From CAZNXJ01 sp964577115 (GTDB taxonomy: Bacteria; Planctomycetota; Planctomycetia; Pirellulales; Pirellulaceae), in the NCBI GenBank assembly GCA_964577115.1, contig CAZNXJ010000023.1, positions 13,198 to 77,197 on the forward strand: 64,000 bases of DNA, in the 5' to 3' direction. The notes under the pieces were generated by a model. That model was not told the origin of the DNA. It worked only from the letters and a program-made list of their open reading frames with translations, and ran no database searches. Below are positions 44,843-54,878 of this stretch, piece by piece. Numbering within the stretch: position 1 is the first letter of the stretch; every line of letters begins with the position of its first letter. The position numbers and the translations under genes are program-made.

Positions 44843-45763
44843 CTAGCCTTGTCCGACGAGCCCCGCCGCCCAGCAGACGTAGGCTACAGGGGCGGCTAGC
44901 AGCAGCGAGTCAGCCACATCCAATAGGCCGCCCAGTCCCGGCATCCAGCGACTTGAATCTTTACAGCCCAGATCTCGTTTGAGCAAACTTTCCGACAGAT
45001 CGCCGATGATCGCAGCAACGGCGAGCAGTATTCCGTAGAGCACCCAGCCGGCTGTGCCGCCCCCCTGGGCCGCGGCGGATGTCCCGGTGAACCAGGCCAG
45101 AATGGAGTAGCGGAAGACCAGCGCCGTGGCGATGGCCGTGCCGATGCCCCCCAGTGCGCCCTCGATCGTCTTCTTGGGGCTCAGGTGCGGCGACATCTTG
45201 TGCCGCCCAAACAGCCGTCCGAAGGCGTACGCGCCCGTATCGGACATTTTGACGATTGCGATCATCGAAATCACCGCGGCCATCCCCCACGCTCCGTCGC
45301 CGTGCAGCCGCAGCGCAGCCATGAACGTGAGCGAGAGTCCCAGGTAGGTGGCAATAAAGACCGACCAGGCCACCCGCGCCGCGCTCCCGCACTCGCCGGG
45401 CCGGTATCGCACCATCTCTGTCGCAAAAGCCAGCCCCAGGCAGGCCATCATGGCGAGCCCGGCCCATCCGAATTGGCCGAGCGGGCAGTTTTGCGGGAGG
45501 CCGCCTCCCAGAGCGCCAAAGATCGGAGCGCCGCCGCCCAGCATGACCGCCAGTGTGCCGCCCAAAGCAGCCAGGCGCGTGGGGCGATGTTCCGCTGGCG
45601 CAATCATGCTCCGCAGCTCTTCGGCCGCCATGAGCCAGATCGCCATCGCCAGTGGGTAGATCCAAATCCCGGGCAAGTGGCCGGTCAGATGCACGTCGGC
45701 CCAGATAACGAGCAGAAGGGGCGCGATGAGGATCGCCGCAAACAACAAACGCACGCGTAACAA
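44843..45763 (-). CDS. cdsA: Phosphatidate cytidylyltransferase
   Basis: 306 residues with about eight membrane helices. Makes CDP-diacylglycerol, the precursor of all phospholipids. The C-terminal signature is present in variant form: SLLKRDLGCKDSSRWMPGLGGLLDVADSLL in outline, with GLGG for the usual GHGG and DVADS for DRxDS. The catalytic Asp residues are kept. It starts 9 nt after uppS, the standard uppS-cdsA order. Confidence 0.92.
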   Translation of the reverse strand: MLRVRLLFAAILIAPLLLVIWADVHLTGHLPGIWIYPLAMAIWLMAAEELRSMIAPAEHRPTRLAALGGTLAVMLGGGAPIFGALGGGLPQNCPLGQFGWAGLAMMACLGLAFATEMVRYRPGECGSAARVAWSVFIATYLGLSLTFMAALRLHGDGAWGMAAVISMIAIVKMSDTGAYAFGRLFGRHKMSPHLSPKKTIEGALGGIGTAIATALVFRYSILAWFTGTSAAAQGGGTAGWVLYGILLAVAAIIGDLSESLLKRDLGCKDSSRWMPGLGGLLDVADSLLLAAPVAYVCWAAGLVGQG

Positions 45764-45772
45764 GAACGGCTC

Positions 45773-46522
<750 letters not shown>

Positions 46523-46560
46523 ACGAAGCCCGATTGCGGAAAACAAAGGAAGCCGCGGGC

Positions 46561-47880
46561 TTATTCTACACCGATTCCCGCCGGTAGCGGCGACGTGTCT
46601 CGGGTGAAAATTGTCTGCTGCCGGTCGGGGCCGACCGAGACCACTTCGACCGGCCGGCCAACGAGCTCGCTGACGCGATCGAGGTAGCGCCGAGCGGCGG
46701 CGGGGAGATCGGCGAGCCGCCGGACGTGCGAGATGTCCTCGTTCCAGCCGGGCAAGGTTTCATACACCGGCACCACGCGCCGCAGATCGTCCACGTGGCT
46801 CGGGAAGTAGTCGATGCGCTGCCCATCCAGTTCATAAGCGACGCAGATCTGCAATTCGGGCAAAGCGCTGAGTACGTCGAGCATCATGATGGCCAGACTG
46901 TCGACGCCGCTGAGCCGCGCCGTATAGCGTACGGCGACGGCATCCAGCCAGCCGCAGCGCCGCGGCCGTCCCGTCGTCGTGCCATATTCCCGGCCTACAT
47001 CCCGGATCGTCTGCCCCGTCTCGTTGTCCTGCTCGGTGGGGAACGGCCCGCCGCCGACACGCGTGCTATACGACTTGACCACGCCGATGACTTTGTGGAT
47101 CCAGCGGCCCGGCACCCCGGCACCGGCCGACACGCCCACGCCCGAGCTGTTGCTGCTTGTCACAAACGGAAACGTGCCGTGATCGATGTCCAGCAGTGCG
47201 CCTTGAGCTCCCTCGTAGAGGATGCGCCGGTCGGCCTCGACCGCGTCCAGCAGAAAGTTCGTCGTATCGCCGACGTGTACGGCCAGCCGCTCGGCGTACT
47301 CGCGATACTCCCTGTAAATCGCGTCGGCGTCGAGTGTCACGGGCTCGCCCGCCAGGCTCGACAGCATCCTCTGCTTCGCGTCGGCCACTTCCCGCACGCG
47401 GTCACGGAACGTCTCGCGGTACATGTCGCCGAGTCGAATGGCGTAGGTCCGGCCAACCTTGTCCCGATAGCACGGGCCGATTCCGCGCAGCGTCGTGCCA
47501 ATATTTTCGCCGGATACCGGGCTGTTGTTCATCACCTTGTCTTCAGCGATGTGCCACGGGAAGACGACATGCACGCGGTCACTGATCGTCAGATTGTCGC
47601 TCACGGGGACGCCGCGGCTGGTGAGCGACTGGATTTCTTCGAGAATTGTCGGTGGGTTGAGCACCACGCCCGGCGTGATTAAATTGCGTACGCCCGCGTT
47701 CAAGATGCCGCTCGGGATATGATGCAGCTTGTACGTGTTCTTGCCGACGACGACGGTATGTCCGGCGTTCGCGCCGCCGAGATAACGCACCACGATGTCG
47801 TGCTCGCCCGTCAGCAGGTCGACCAGCTTGCCTTTGGCTTCGTCGCCCCACTGTAAACCGATCACACAAGTCCCGGGCAC
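46561..47880 (-). CDS. purA: Adenylosuccinate synthetase
   Basis: 439 residues. Joins IMP and aspartate with GTP in AMP synthesis. The P-loop reads QWGDEAKGKLVDLL, with Ala in place of the usual Gly of GDEGKGK. Further motifs: YLGGANAGHTVV, GTTLRGIGPCYRDKVGR, VTSSNSSGVGVSAG, GTTTGRPRRCGWLDAVAVRY. Otherwise complete. It sits between the SPOUT methyltransferase gene and uppS on the minus strand. Confidence 0.95.
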   Translation of the reverse strand: MPGTCVIGLQWGDEAKGKLVDLLTGEHDIVVRYLGGANAGHTVVVGKNTYKLHHIPSGILNAGVRNLITPGVVLNPPTILEEIQSLTSRGVPVSDNLTISDRVHVVFPWHIAEDKVMNNSPVSGENIGTTLRGIGPCYRDKVGRTYAIRLGDMYRETFRDRVREVADAKQRMLSSLAGEPVTLDADAIYREYREYAERLAVHVGDTTNFLLDAVEADRRILYEGAQGALLDIDHGTFPFVTSSNSSGVGVSAGAGVPGRWIHKVIGVVKSYSTRVGGGPFPTEQDNETGQTIRDVGREYGTTTGRPRRCGWLDAVAVRYTARLSGVDSLAIMMLDVLSALPELQICVAYELDGQRIDYFPSHVDDLRRVVPVYETLPGWNEDISHVRRLADLPAAARRYLDRVSELVGRPVEVVSVGPDRQQTIFTRDTSPLPAGIGVE

Positions 47881-47970
47881 CTAAGCTTCTCCCACCAAGA
47901 GCGGTTTCAGTCGGATCAAACCAAACGCGTTAATCTAGGCCACCAGCCGGTCGGCGGTCAACCGAGCACA

Positions 47971-48462
47971 TCAGCCGCGGGGAAATTGCCGGCAGTATTC
48001 GTAGAGCGCCATGTCGGTGGCGCTTGCCACATTGTAGCTATACGGCAACCCATATACGGGGATCTCGACCACCCGGTCGAGCATCGCGAGGATGTCCGGA
48101 TCAATCCCCGTCCGCTCGTTGCCGACGACTAGCACTGTGCGCCGCGCAAACGCAAACGTGTGCAGGCTTTCCGCCGTTTCCGTCTGTTCGAGCCCGACGA
48201 GCTGAAAACCCTCTTGCCGTAGCCGCCGCAGCACCGGAGGCAAGGTGCGATGTAGCTCGAGCTCGATCTGCGTCGCCCCATCCCGCGCAATTTCGGGATC
48301 GATTTTGGGCCGCCCGCACGCCACCAATCGCCTCACCCCACAACAACTAGCCGTGCGCACGATCCGCGACAAGTTCACATTACTTCGGAGTGGGCAACAT
48401 GCAACGATCAATTCGCGCGGTCGCTCGAGTGCCTGCGGTGGCTTGTGACGCTGGTGCTCCAT
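47971..48462 (-). CDS. SPOUT (TrmH/SpoU-type) RNA 2'-O-methyltransferase
   Basis: 163 residues, about the size of the small stand-alone SPOUT enzymes. Motif 1 NVNLSRIVRTASCCGV, motif 2 VLVVGNERTGIDPDIL, motif 3 IPVYGLPYSYNVASATDMALYEY. These form the knotted SAM-binding site of tRNA or rRNA ribose methylases. The exact RNA position is unknown; TrmL (tRNA wobble) or TrmH-like are candidates. Followed by purA after 90 nt. Confidence 0.85.
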   Translation of the reverse strand: MEHQRHKPPQALERPRELIVACCPLRSNVNLSRIVRTASCCGVRRLVACGRPKIDPEIARDGATQIELELHRTLPPVLRRLRQEGFQLVGLEQTETAESLHTFAFARRTVLVVGNERTGIDPDILAMLDRVVEIPVYGLPYSYNVASATDMALYEYCRQFPRG

Positions 48463-48558
48463 GGAATTGGCGGTGTCCGCGAAACTTCTCCGTTCCGCTG
48501 CGTGCTGGGGGAACGGCCTGGTATGCAGGGTGAGTCAGCCGAGAGGGCGTTGCGCCGC

Positions 48559-50904
48559 TTATTGTTCGTCGAGCGCCTGCTGTCGCCGCGCTTCGCGGAG
48601 CACGAACTGGGGATCCATAAACGGCTCGTAGCTGATGTCGTGCCAGCGAATGCGCCCCTCGGCATCGATCAGGAACGTCCCGTGCAGCGGCTGCTGCTCA
48701 AAGTCATCATACGCCCGATAGGCGCGGAAGACGCTCAGGTCCTCGTTCGCAAGGAGCGGAAACGGGAAAACGCCGTCCTTGTAGTTTTCCAGCGAGTTGG
48801 CGAGCCCCTTCTGGTCGTCGCTGCTGATTGCGGCGAGCGAAATACCAGCGTCGGCGAACTGTTGTGTCATCGGGGCGAATGCATGCAGCTGCTCGGCACA
48901 ATGCAGGCAGCCGTAGCCCAAATAGAAGATCACGACGACCCACTGGCCCTGGTATTGCTTCAGCGCCATCGCGTTGCCGTGGGCGCCGAGCAGCGTCCAG
49001 CCGGGCGCCGAGGAAGGTTCCCAGCGGAAGGGACCGAGTGAATCGAGAGGCGGCCGGGGCCCGAGATCTGTGGGCTCGGCAGCCGGCTGCCGCCAGTCCA
49101 CTGCGTAGCCCAGTTCCGCGGCGAGCGGCGCGAGCCGCTCGAAAACCGGCGACCCAGACGCCAGGTCGATCTCGCTCGAAATGGCTCGCAGCCGTTCGAA
49201 CTCGGCACGCGCCTCGTCCCGCCGACCGGCTTGCCACAAGAGATCGACGAGCCCGGCGAGCGGCTGCACTTCGTTTTCGCTCGAGCTCACCTTCTTCTTC
49301 AGTTCTTCGATCGCTTTATCCGTTTGGCCGGCCTGGTGGCGATAGCGAGCGAGCATCACGGCGTCCATCTTGCCGGCCTTGCCGAGCCGTTCGAGGCAGC
49401 TGGCCAGATCGCCGTGGGACGCCGCATCGTAGGCCTCGAGTTCCGCGAGGGCCTGCTCAAGTTCCGTCACGAGTTCGGCGAAGGATTTTTTGGCTTTCTC
49501 CGCGGCTTCGTCAATCTGCTTCTGCTCCTTGCCCTCCGCCGTCGCCTTCGCGATCGCTTCCTGAGCGGCCGCGTCTCGTTCGGCCTGTTTCTTTTCCAGC
49601 CACGTTTTGATCTCGGCGAGCGTTTGCTGGCCGTCGTGGGCACGGCCCACCTGAAAATAGGCTCGTCCGAGATGCCGCAGACGCCGAACCTGTTCACGCT
49701 CGACGTCCGTTGGCTCGAGGTACGGAGTATCCGCAAGCGCGATCAGCGTGTCCCACATTTCGTACATCGTCAGCGTTTCCAACAGCCGCGCGCGGCCGAA
49801 CGACGCGCTGCAGTTGTTCCGCGAATCGAGGTTGTATTTTGGATGATGCGGCAGCGAGACCATATTCTTAGCTAGGGCGAGTGCGTCGCTGACTCGGCCG
49901 ACATGGTTTAAATTGCGAATCAACCATTCGTTGTTGTGAGCAAAGTTGTGAATCTGATCCGGCAGGATGCCGAACCGCATCATGTGCGCATGATCGACGC
50001 GCGCCGACGCCTCTTGTTGCCAGCATGCATCGCGATAGCGTTTCAGCCGGGAATAAATGTGCCCCGGCATATGCCACATGTGAGCAATCCCGGGAAGCGA
50101 CGGCCCGCAGGCCGCGGCGGAAGCCAGCGCCCTCTCAGGCTTCTCGTAATCCCATAAATGAATGGTGTAGTGGTGTGCCGGATGATCGGGAGCCACCGCA
50201 TAGATCTGGTTGAGCAGAGCATCGACCGCGAGATAACTTTGAACTTTGACGCCGTCCGATCGACTGTTCCAGATCTGGTGAGCAAGAAATGCTTTCGCCT
50301 CGATGTCGTCGGGCCACTCGTACAGTATTTTTTCTAGTGCCGAAATATACGCTTCGGCCCGCTCCTTCTTCTTGTTATTGGGCGCGTTCAAATAGGCATG
50401 TAGCGCTTCAATGTATTTCTGTTCGCGAGCGGTCGCGGAATCCTTGCGCTTGTGCGCTTCTTCGATAAATTCCTTGGCGCGCTTGCGATTCGCCATGTTG
50501 GACATGGCCATGCCCCAGTACGCCATCGCGCAGTCAGGGTCGAGCGTTGCGGCGTGGCGAAATGAACGCTCGGATTCGAAATACCAGAATCCGTGGAGCT
50601 GCGCGACTCCCTGGTTGATGAATTGCTGAACCTCCGGTTTGCTCGTCGTAACCGGGAACTGGATGGAGCCCATGCCGTCGAGCAACAAGGCTTGCTGGCG
50701 AGGGCCTTCGTTGAACGCCTCGCCGTGCATCGAATGGCCCGGTAGCGCACCCTCCGCTGTATTTTCCGAGACGGGCGTCTCCGGTGCCTCATCAGCGGCC
50801 GGCGGATTCGCTTCACCGGCGGGGGAAGGCTCTTGCGCGAGGCAGGCGAGCGGATAGCTTGAGCAAAGAAGCAGAACGATTGCGATACGAGCGACAAAAG
50901 GCAT
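48559..50904 (-). CDS. Exported TPR protein with C-terminal redoxin (AhpC/TSA-like) domain
   Basis: 781 residues. The signal peptide is RIAIVLLLCSSYPLACLAQE in outline. Residues about 85-430 hold TPR-like helices (FWYFESERSFRHAATLDPDCAMAYWGMAM in outline) and a His-rich block (DHPAHHYTIHLWDYE, AHMWHMPGHIYSRL, QIHNFAHNNEWL). A coiled, charged region (about 440-500) links to a thioredoxin-fold domain from about residue 640 with the redox pair in GYGCLHCAEQL and LIDAEGRIRWHDI. It probably acts outside the cytoplasm. The role of the His block (metal binding?) is unknown. Confidence 0.82.
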   Translation of the reverse strand: MPFVARIAIVLLLCSSYPLACLAQEPSPAGEANPPAADEAPETPVSENTAEGALPGHSMHGEAFNEGPRQQALLLDGMGSIQFPVTTSKPEVQQFINQGVAQLHGFWYFESERSFRHAATLDPDCAMAYWGMAMSNMANRKRAKEFIEEAHKRKDSATAREQKYIEALHAYLNAPNNKKKERAEAYISALEKILYEWPDDIEAKAFLAHQIWNSRSDGVKVQSYLAVDALLNQIYAVAPDHPAHHYTIHLWDYEKPERALASAAACGPSLPGIAHMWHMPGHIYSRLKRYRDACWQQEASARVDHAHMMRFGILPDQIHNFAHNNEWLIRNLNHVGRVSDALALAKNMVSLPHHPKYNLDSRNNCSASFGRARLLETLTMYEMWDTLIALADTPYLEPTDVEREQVRRLRHLGRAYFQVGRAHDGQQTLAEIKTWLEKKQAERDAAAQEAIAKATAEGKEQKQIDEAAEKAKKSFAELVTELEQALAELEAYDAASHGDLASCLERLGKAGKMDAVMLARYRHQAGQTDKAIEELKKKVSSSENEVQPLAGLVDLLWQAGRRDEARAEFERLRAISSEIDLASGSPVFERLAPLAAELGYAVDWRQPAAEPTDLGPRPPLDSLGPFRWEPSSAPGWTLLGAHGNAMALKQYQGQWVVVIFYLGYGCLHCAEQLHAFAPMTQQFADAGISLAAISSDDQKGLANSLENYKDGVFPFPLLANEDLSVFRAYRAYDDFEQQPLHGTFLIDAEGRIRWHDISYEPFMDPQFVLREARRQQALDEQ

Positions 50905-51154
50905 GAGCGAACGTACCTCTTCGCGTGTTCGGTGGGCGGGAACACTCGGCCGGAGTGGAAGGCGGGCGGCGAACGGTTCAGCCTACGGGGCGCCTCCAGC
51001 GATTGCAAGCGAACCGGGGGCGCGATTGTTTCTCGCGCTGCCGTCCGACCACCGGCGTGCCGTCATGAGCCGCTCTGTCGCGCGCGCTTGCCCTGTCGGA
51101 ACGAACGGACGTTTCTCCTCACGCGGCGGCCGGCCATGCGTCCCACAGGCACAC

Positions 51155-52462
51155 TTATAAATGGCTGCCCGCAAGCCACCCGGTACTGAACGCGGCCTGA
51201 AAATTGTAGCCGCCGATCGGGCCGTCGATGTTCAGGACCTCGCCCGCGAAGAACAGGCCGGGCACGAGCCGACTCTGCATCGTCCGGGAATCGATCTCGT
51301 CGAGCGCCACTCCGCCGGCCGTGACCTCGGCCTTCTTGTAGCCTCGGGTGCCAGCGAGCCGGATGTCCTGCCGCTTGAGTTCCCTCACCAGACGCGTCCG
51401 TTCGGACTTGCTCAGCTCAGCCAGCCGCCGCTCGGCCGGGACGTTCGCCAGCTCGGCGAGCGTTTCAACGAGTCGGCGGGGTAGGCGATCGGCGAGAGCA
51501 GCCGCGACGGTCTGACGGCCGCTGCTGGCTGCCAGCGACTGAAGCTCATTGCCCAGCTGCTCTTCCGAGATGTCGGGCAGAAAATCGCACCGCAGGATAA
51601 GTGATTGCGGATTCGGGTGGCCGCTGACGGCGCGACTGACGTCCAAGGCAGGGGGGCCAGAAAGCCCAAAATGGGCGAACAGTAGCGAGCCGCGACGCCG
51701 CGCGAGAATGGCCTTGCTCGCCACCTTGCCACCCGTGCGAGTTCGCTCGGCGTCTTCGGCGCAGAGTACCAGTACATCGACGTCGGGCAGCGTAATGCCG
51801 CGAAGCGGCCCAATCCAGGGCTCGTTGCTGACCAGTGGTGTCAGTGCCGGCCGCAGCTCGGTCACCGTGTGCCCTAGCCGCCGCGCCCACGCGTAGCCAT
51901 CTCCTGTGGTTCCGCTGCCCGGATACGATTGTCCACCGGTGGTAATGAGCAGCCGGTCGACCCACAGCTCGCGTCGCGACGTTCGCAGGCGGAACCGTCC
52001 CTCGCACCGTTCACAGTCCACAACGGCCTCACCCAACAGCAGCTCGGCACCGCTGCGTCGCAAGCGCGCGAGCAGCGCTTCGAGCACATCGGCCGCGCGG
52101 TCACTCGCCGGAAAAATTTTTCCCGTGGGCTCGACCTTCGTCGGCACGCCTTCGGCTTCGACGAGCTGCACGAGTTGCTGGGGGCCGAAAGCGGCGAGGG
52201 CGGACTGGAGGAAGTTCCCCTGATCGCGGGGGAATGCCGCAAGGATTCCGCGACGGTCGGTGGCCTGGGTGAGATTACAGCGAGTCCCGCCCGACATCAG
52301 GATTTTGATGCCGGCACGCGGGTTCTTCTCCAAAAGCAGCGTTCGGCGCCCGCGTTCGGCCGCGCGCGCCGCCGCCAGAATTCCTGCGGCTCCCGCGCCC
52401 ACTACGGCAATTAGTTCTTCTGGGTGGTTTGTGTCGGGGCCAGCTGCCTCTGAATTGCTCAG
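51155..52462 (-). CDS. BaiN/HI0933-family flavoprotein
   Basis: About 435 residues. FAD-binding IAVVGAGAAGILAAARAAERG in outline, then GTRCNLTQATD, LLITTGGQSYPGSGTTGDGYAWA in outline, and C-terminal VTAGGVALDEIDSRTMQSRLVPGLFFAGEVLNIDGPIGGYNFQ in outline, all typical of the HI0933-like family. Start: the only ATG is at 52597 and would add 45 unconserved residues. A CTG at 52462 has AGGAG 7 nt upstream, and a TATAAC box at 52498-52493 would place the transcript start after the ATG, so CTG is preferred here. If the ATG is used the gene runs to 52597. Confidence 0.8.
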   Translation of the reverse strand: MSNSEAAGPDTNHPEELIAVVGAGAAGILAAARAAERGRRTLLLEKNPRAGIKILMSGGTRCNLTQATDRRGILAAFPRDQGNFLQSALAAFGPQQLVQLVEAEGVPTKVEPTGKIFPASDRAADVLEALLARLRRSGAELLLGEAVVDCERCEGRFRLRTSRRELWVDRLLITTGGQSYPGSGTTGDGYAWARRLGHTVTELRPALTPLVSNEPWIGPLRGITLPDVDVLVLCAEDAERTRTGGKVASKAILARRRGSLLFAHFGLSGPPALDVSRAVSGHPNPQSLILRCDFLPDISEEQLGNELQSLAASSGRQTVAAALADRLPRRLVETLAELANVPAERRLAELSKSERTRLVRELKRQDIRLAGTRGYKKAEVTAGGVALDEIDSRTMQSRLVPGLFFAGEVLNIDGPIGGYNFQAAFSTGWLAGSHL

Positions 52463-52785
52463 GATTGCTCTCCTATCATTACCGGCACAGCCGTTATAAT
52501 GTGCGGCCGTTTGGCACGGCGGTCGCGGCAAGTGGGCGCCGAGCAGGTCGCGCGGGATTGCGCGCTTGGCTCGGTACGGCCGTGCTGGCCATGGCACGTC
52601 ATTTGATCATATCGAGCTGCGGTGACGAGAGGGCAGTGAGCTCGGGCGCGCTGGTGTCGGCGGCTGCCGTTCGTCTCGTGCGGAGAGCAAGGAGGCATGC
52701 ACCGCGTGGCCGCACCGTTCGCAGCCCCAATCGACACGTTTATCCGTCCCATTCATGACGCTGGGCGTCGTCTAGGGAGAAGGCT

Positions 52786-54735
52786 ATGAATTTTGCGTTA
52801 CTTCGACGGAGTTTTCACGCGGCGCGAGACGCTGTTCGCGGGCTTGCCGTGTTCGGTGTCGGCGTGCTGGTTTGCTTTTCCAGCGCCGAGCTGAACGCGC
52901 AGGGTGGAAGCCGCCCGTCGACCGACCGGCTGTTTCCCGATACGTCGAAGTCCTACTTTGCGGTTCCGAATCCGGAACAATTCCGCGAGCGGTGGAACCG
53001 CACGCAACTCGGACGCATGTTTGCCGATCCGGCGATGGAACCATTTCGCAAGGATTTGCGTCGTCAGCTTGATGAACAGCTGAGTCAAACGGAGACGCGT
53101 CTGGGGCTGACCTGGGACGACGTACGCGGAGTCGCCGGTGGGGAATTGGCATTCGGCATGGTTCAGCCGGGCGGCGATCCGAATCGCTACGCGGTGCTGC
53201 TCATGGCCGACGTGACGGGGCGGCAGCAAGAAGTCGATCGCTTGACCCAATTGGTTACCCGGAACCTTCAGCAGCGCAATGCGACGCGTGAAGAGGTTGC
53301 CATTGGGCGAGCGACCGTGGCCGTGTGGAACGTACCTCCGACGCGCCAGCGTCCGAAGGCCGTAAAAGCCTACTTCTGTTTCTATCAGGATTGGTTCATC
53401 GGCACTGACCAGCGCGACGTGCTCGAAGGTGTGCTGGCCCGGATCGATGGCCGGGCGAATGGGGCATTGGTCGAGTTCCCCGCGTACGCAGCCGTGATGC
53501 GCCGCTGTGCATCGGCCGCCGGTTCGTCGCAGGCTGATATGCGCTGGTTCATTGAACCGTTCGGATACGCCGAAGCGATCCGTACGGCCGCTGGTCCGCG
53601 GGAACGAGGGAAGGATCGCATTGATATCTTCCGCAAACAAGGCTTCAGCGCGATTCAAGGCCTGGGCGGTCTGTTGCGCATGAACGTCGGGACCAACGAC
53701 TTCGTTCACCATGCGTTTGTCTATGCACCGCAGGCAGACCGCGTGCTTGCCGCGCGCATGCTCGAGTTCCCCAACTCGGCAAAGCTCGATGTGCCCAACT
53801 GGGCCATCGGGAGCCTCGCGTCGCTCCTTGTTTTCAACTGGGAAATGGAGCAGGCGTTCGATGCCTCGGAGACGCTTGTCAACGCGCTGGCGGGCAGCCC
53901 GGTGTTCCAGGATGCACTGCGTGACATCGAGATCGATCCGAACGGGCTGCAAGTCAACATTCGTCGTGAAATCATCGCTCACCTGGGTAAGCGTGTCGTG
54001 ATGGCGACGCAGTCGGCCAAGCCGATTGGCCCGCAGAGCGAGAAGTACCTGATTGCGTTCGAGCTCAAGGATGCGAAGCGCGTCGAGGCGACGCTCAACC
54101 GCGCCATGCCGCGCGATCCGAGTATCAAGAAGCGGACGTTCGGCAAGCAGGTCGTGTGGGAAATCATTCGCGAAGAGAACCTCGACGAACAGGATGGCCG
54201 GCCGGGCTTCAACCAGTTTGGCCGCGGTCAGGATGGACGGGCCGATGATGCGAACGCTCCGCGCCTCTTCAAGAATGCTGCCCTGACGGTCGCCTTCGGC
54301 TCGCTGATCTATTCGTCGGACGTTGAATTCCTCGGCAAGTATGTAACGAGCCCCGGGAAGCAGGCGCCGCTCGCGAAGGCCGACGACTTCCAGGCGGTCA
54401 TGACCGCTCTGGAGGAGCTCGGAGCGGCCGACGGTCCGAACAGCTTCCGCTACTTTGTCCGTACGGATGAGGCGAACGAGACGAACTACGAGATGTTCCG
54501 CCAGAACAAGATGCCGATCAACGAATCGGTGCTCGGTCAGCTGCTGAACTGGGCCTTTGCTCCGGAAGACGAAGGCGTCGAGCGGAAGCAGGAGATCGAT
54601 GGTTCGAAGCTGCCGCCGTACGCGACGGTCCGTAAGTTCCTGCGCCCGGCGGGAGTGTACGTCCGCACCGAACCAGACGGCTGGCTTGCGGTCGGCTGCA
54701 TGCTCGCTCGCGAACCTCGGCAAGCCTCGCGATAG
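52786..54735 (+). CDS. Exported protein of unknown function
   Basis: 649 residues. A signal peptide is present (AVRGLAVFGVGVLVCFSSAELNA). The mature part starts RPSTDRLFPDTSKSYFAVPN and resembles large planctomycete exported proteins in which a TRLG-type head (TRLGLTWDDVRGVAGGELAFGM in outline) is followed by repeated alpha/beta segments. No catalytic motif is evident. The start has GGGAGAAGG just upstream. On the opposite strand the same bases also give a 687-residue open frame, but it lacks a proper start and its composition is that of a shadow. It is convergent with the next gene. Confidence 0.78.
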   Translation: MNFALLRRSFHAARDAVRGLAVFGVGVLVCFSSAELNAQGGSRPSTDRLFPDTSKSYFAVPNPEQFRERWNRTQLGRMFADPAMEPFRKDLRRQLDEQLSQTETRLGLTWDDVRGVAGGELAFGMVQPGGDPNRYAVLLMADVTGRQQEVDRLTQLVTRNLQQRNATREEVAIGRATVAVWNVPPTRQRPKAVKAYFCFYQDWFIGTDQRDVLEGVLARIDGRANGALVEFPAYAAVMRRCASAAGSSQADMRWFIEPFGYAEAIRTAAGPRERGKDRIDIFRKQGFSAIQGLGGLLRMNVGTNDFVHHAFVYAPQADRVLAARMLEFPNSAKLDVPNWAIGSLASLLVFNWEMEQAFDASETLVNALAGSPVFQDALRDIEIDPNGLQVNIRREIIAHLGKRVVMATQSAKPIGPQSEKYLIAFELKDAKRVEATLNRAMPRDPSIKKRTFGKQVVWEIIREENLDEQDGRPGFNQFGRGQDGRADDANAPRLFKNAALTVAFGSLIYSSDVEFLGKYVTSPGKQAPLAKADDFQAVMTALEELGAADGPNSFRYFVRTDEANETNYEMFRQNKMPINESVLGQLLNWAFAPEDEGVERKQEIDGSKLPPYATVRKFLRPAGVYVRTEPDGWLAVGCMLAREPRQASR

Positions 54736-54797
54736 GTAAGCCATCCATGCGGACCCGGCTATGTTCGCACGTAGCGAGTTCCCGGGTCGTCGAAGAT

Positions 54798-54852
54798 GAG
54801 CCTCAATCCCCCCTCGCCCCAGCGATGGCTCGGGGCGAGGGTCGGGAGGCTC
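54798..54852. terminator. Nested palindrome between convergent genes
   Basis: An inner 10-bp perfect stem CCCTCGCCCC/GGGGCGAGGG (54811-54820 with 54832-54841) lies inside an outer stem GAGCCTC/GAGGCTC (54798-54804 with 54846-54852). It stands between two convergent genes (stops at 54735 and 54879), fitting a bidirectional terminator, although no T run follows. It could also be a dispersed extragenic palindrome. Confidence 0.5.
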
Positions 54853-54878
54853 GTGATTCACCGCCGCGGCGTCTTCTC

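Noticed and set aside
52798..54861. 687-codon open frame on the minus strand opposite the exported protein gene
   Set aside because: The plus strand has a signal peptide, an SD-like GGGAGAAGG and normal composition. The minus frame is rich in Arg/His/Leu and runs across the convergent intergenic palindrome, as expected from a high-GC antisense shadow.
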